Shown: in pieces, positions 5,923 through 6,969 of the stretch
How the letters are laid out: the number at the start of each line of letters is the position of its first letter
Numbering within the stretch: position 1 is the stretch's first letter
From: Candidatus Omnitrophota bacterium
Lineage (GTDB): Bacteria > Omnitrophota > Omnitrophia > Omnitrophales > Danuiimicrobiaceae
Direction: 5' to 3'
Assembly: GCA_016206955.1 (NCBI GenBank)
Contig: JACQQO010000049.1
Coordinates: 1-6,969, forward strand
Length of the DNA: 6,969 nucleotides
Translations under genes and position numbers: made by a program
Notes under the pieces: model-generated
Told to the model about the DNA's origin: nothing
Databases searched by the model: none
What the model saw: the letters and a program-made list of their open reading frames with translations, nothing else

Positions 5923-6718
5923 TTTTTTGAGCCATTTGTTTGATGGGAATTTCAGGATAAAGACGGGCTAGATAATCCATTTGTTCAGGTTTCGCTTTTT
6001 TGAGTACGTCTGAATGTTCAGAAAAAAAATAGCTGAAATCCTGAGCGTTCCAGCGAAATAACTCTGTAATTTTTTTCATCGGTAAGCTTGCTCCAAAGAA
6101 AAGTTTATGGATTCCAAATGTTTTTTTGCTGCGTTCTCCAAGATTATCAAAATTTAAACGCATGGCGATGGAAGGATTTCCATTCACGGATTCATAAACC
6201 CGCTCCTCGCCGAATTGTTCAAAGTAAAGAGACGTATACAAAGACTTGTGCGCGGGATTAAAAGCAATGCAAAGATCGGTATGGCCAATGGCATTTCTGG
6301 CGTACCATAGGATAGGTTTAAATAAATGATAAAGGGTTTTGAGGCGTTCGGCAAAATAGAGAGGCAAAATGCCTTTACTAATGATTGAGGAATTAATGGC
6401 CAACAGAGATACTTCACAAAGTTTTCTGCCTTTTTTTCTCAGGTCATGTATTTCTTGGGGATATACTTTTTCCATCGGCAGCCCCATTTCAGAATCGGGA
6501 ATTAAAGATGCAGTTCCAAGAAGTGTTTCATGCCGCCAAAAACAAAAGGTAACAGTTTCGGGAAGGGCATTGAAAATCGTTGTGCGCATACCTGAAGGAT
6601 GAGGAGAGCAATAGCCCTTTCTAAGATATTCTTGGTAACTGAGCCGGAAAGCTTGTTCGAATTGTTTTTTACGCAGGGCCAATTCTAGGCGCTCTTTTGG
6701 CAGTTTTTGGGCGTCCAC
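5879..6718 (-). CDS. FeeM-like GNAT-fold N-acyltransferase
   Basis: A 279-residue protein resembling the catalytic core of N-acyl amino acid synthases such as FeeM, relatives of the LuxI acyl-homoserine lactone synthases. Recognisable segments in order: AFRLSYQEYLRKGY at 23-36, ALPETVTF at 51-58, LGTASLIPDSEMGLPME at 67-83, GRKLCEVSLLAI at 97-108 with Glu102 matching the conserved acidic residue, FNPAHKSLY at 153-161 and VNGNPSIAMRLNF at 178-190. These enzymes join a long acyl chain, usually from acyl carrier protein, to an amino acid amine; substrate here is unknown. No signal peptide or transmembrane helix. The GTG start at 6716-6718 has AAGGA at 6725-6729 (minus strand), 6 bases away, and no better start is seen. 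It is the first gene of a two-gene unit with the PilZ gene. Family assignment comes from motif recall without a profile search. Confidence 0.75.
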   Translation of the reverse strand: MDAQKLPKERLELALRKKQFEQAFRLSYQEYLRKGYCSPHPSGMRTTIFNALPETVTFCFWRHETLLGTASLIPDSEMGLPMEKVYPQEIHDLRKKGRKLCEVSLLAINSSIISKGILPLYFAERLKTLYHLFKPILWYARNAIGHTDLCIAFNPAHKSLYTSLYFEQFGEERVYESVNGNPSIAMRLNFDNLGERSKKTFGIHKLFFGASLPMKKITELFRWNAQDFSYFFSEHSDVLKKAKPEQMDYLARLYPEIPIKQMAQKNGIVYGRDSMGKCA

Positions 6719-6724
6719 ACGTTT

Positions 6725-6729
6725 TCCTT
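6725..6729 (-). promoter_or_regulatory. Ribosome binding site of the acyltransferase gene
   Basis: On the minus strand this reads AAGGA, 6 bases before the GTG at 6716-6718. It supports the GTG as the true start. Confidence 0.55.
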
Positions 6730-6770
6730 ATTTTAAGGATGGTTCACTGCATTAAGCAAACTACTAAGAA

Positions 6771-6799
6771 ATGTTAACACCCCAAAAATCTCTTTGCAA
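6771..6799 (-). promoter_or_regulatory. Possible sigma70-type promoter for the acyltransferase-PilZ operon
   Basis: On the minus strand TTGCAA (6794-6799) and TAACAT (6771-6776) are separated by exactly 17 bases. Each matches the consensus in 4 of 6 positions. The predicted transcript would start about 45 bases before the GTG. It is the best candidate I find, but matches of this quality occur by chance in AT-rich DNA. Confidence 0.3.
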
Positions 6800-6813
6800 A
6801 TTAGCCTCAAAAT

Positions 6814-6846
6814 AACACCTTAAACTCGATTCATTTTTTAGGTGTT
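6814..6846 (+). repeat. Inverted repeat AACACCT...AGGTGTT in the divergent intergenic region
   Basis: Arms AACACCT (6814-6820) and AGGTGTT (6840-6846) pair over 7 bases, and three A-T pairs continue after one mismatch. A third copy of the word, AACACC, is at 6776-6781 inside the proposed minus-strand promoter. The spot between divergent genes suits an operator, but no regulator is known. Confidence 0.35.
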
Positions 6847-6873
6847 TAATCAGGTAAAAGGGGGAGTTATAGT
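6845..6873 (+). promoter_or_regulatory. Possible promoter for the epimerase gene
   Basis: TATAGT at 6868-6873 matches the -10 consensus in 5 of 6 positions. Seventeen bases upstream lies TTTAAT (6845-6850), a weak -35 with 3 of 6 matches. A transcript would begin near 6880, about 40 bases before ATG 6920. The -35 region overlaps the right arm of the inverted repeat, so a protein bound there could repress it. Confidence 0.3.
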
Positions 6874-6919
6874 AAAAAAGGTGCTTGAAAAAGTCCCTCG
6901 GTCATTAGAAGATAGCAAC

Positions 6920-6969
6920 ATGGCAAAATGCTTAGTCACAGGCGGGGCGGGCTTTATTGGGTCTCATAT
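6920..6969 (+). CDS. NAD-dependent epimerase/dehydratase, N-terminal fragment
   Basis: The 16 complete codons encode MAKCLVTGGAGFIGSH, the Rossmann nucleotide-binding start of extended short-chain dehydrogenases such as UDP-glucose 4-epimerase or dTDP-glucose 4,6-dehydratase. The TGGAGFIG segment is the TGxxGxxG NAD(P)-binding motif. The rest lies beyond the window, so the sugar-nucleotide substrate cannot be told. ATG 6920 is the natural family start, though its ribosome binding site is poor (AGAAG at 6907-6911). A GTG at 6881 in the same frame would add 13 residues. Likely role: sugar-nucleotide conversion for surface polysaccharide or lipopolysaccharide. Confidence 0.85.
   Translation, partial: MAKCLVTGGAGFIGSH

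Noticed and set aside
1..6969. CRISPR array, rRNA, riboswitch or transposon
   Set aside because: No regularly spaced repeats, rRNA segments, recognisable riboswitch cores or transposase motifs were seen in either strand.

Overview
The window is bacterial, diderm in character, with GC around the mid-40s percent by eye. Type IV pilin/type II secretion pseudopilins, an outer-membrane-type lipoprotein and PilZ proteins all point to a Gram-negative envelope. The mix of a large pseudopilin with a long C-terminal extension, a PilZ/FeeM-like acyltransferase pair and a ROK sugar kinase reminds me of uncultivated phyla such as Omnitrophota or delta-proteobacterial lineages, but this placement is an impression and not proven by the sequence.

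Layout. (1) Positions 1-3136, plus strand: the tail of an unidentified gene, then five tightly packed genes with overlapping ends. They encode a GspG/PilE-like pilin, a PilX/GspK-like minor pilin, a GspI/PilV-like minor pilin, a 402-residue GspJ/PilW-like minor pilin, and a secreted protein of unknown function. This looks like one operon for a pseudopilus or pilus tip complex. (2) Positions 3221-4250, plus strand: a ROK-family sugar kinase whose stop codon lies inside a tRNA-Arg(UCG) gene. (3) Positions 4270-5079, plus strand: a lipoprotein with the M48 metalloprotease fold whose HExxH zinc motif reads HEIGR, so it may be a pseudopeptidase. A GAAA-capped hairpin separates it from the convergent genes that follow. 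(4) Positions 5110-6718, minus strand: a two-gene operon with a FeeM-like N-acyltransferase upstream and a tandem-PilZ protein downstream, overlapping by 44 bp. (5) Positions 6719-6919: a divergent intergenic region with plausible promoters and a repeated AACACC/GGTGTT word. (6) Positions 6920-6969, plus strand: the start of an NAD-dependent epimerase/dehydratase, cut by the window end.

The most interesting items are the degenerate M48 lipoprotein, the PilZ plus FeeM-like pair (possible c-di-GMP control of lipid signal or lipoamino-acid synthesis), the kinase/tRNA overlap, and the pilin cluster with its extended minor pilin, possible calcium-binding motifs and unknown secreted last member.
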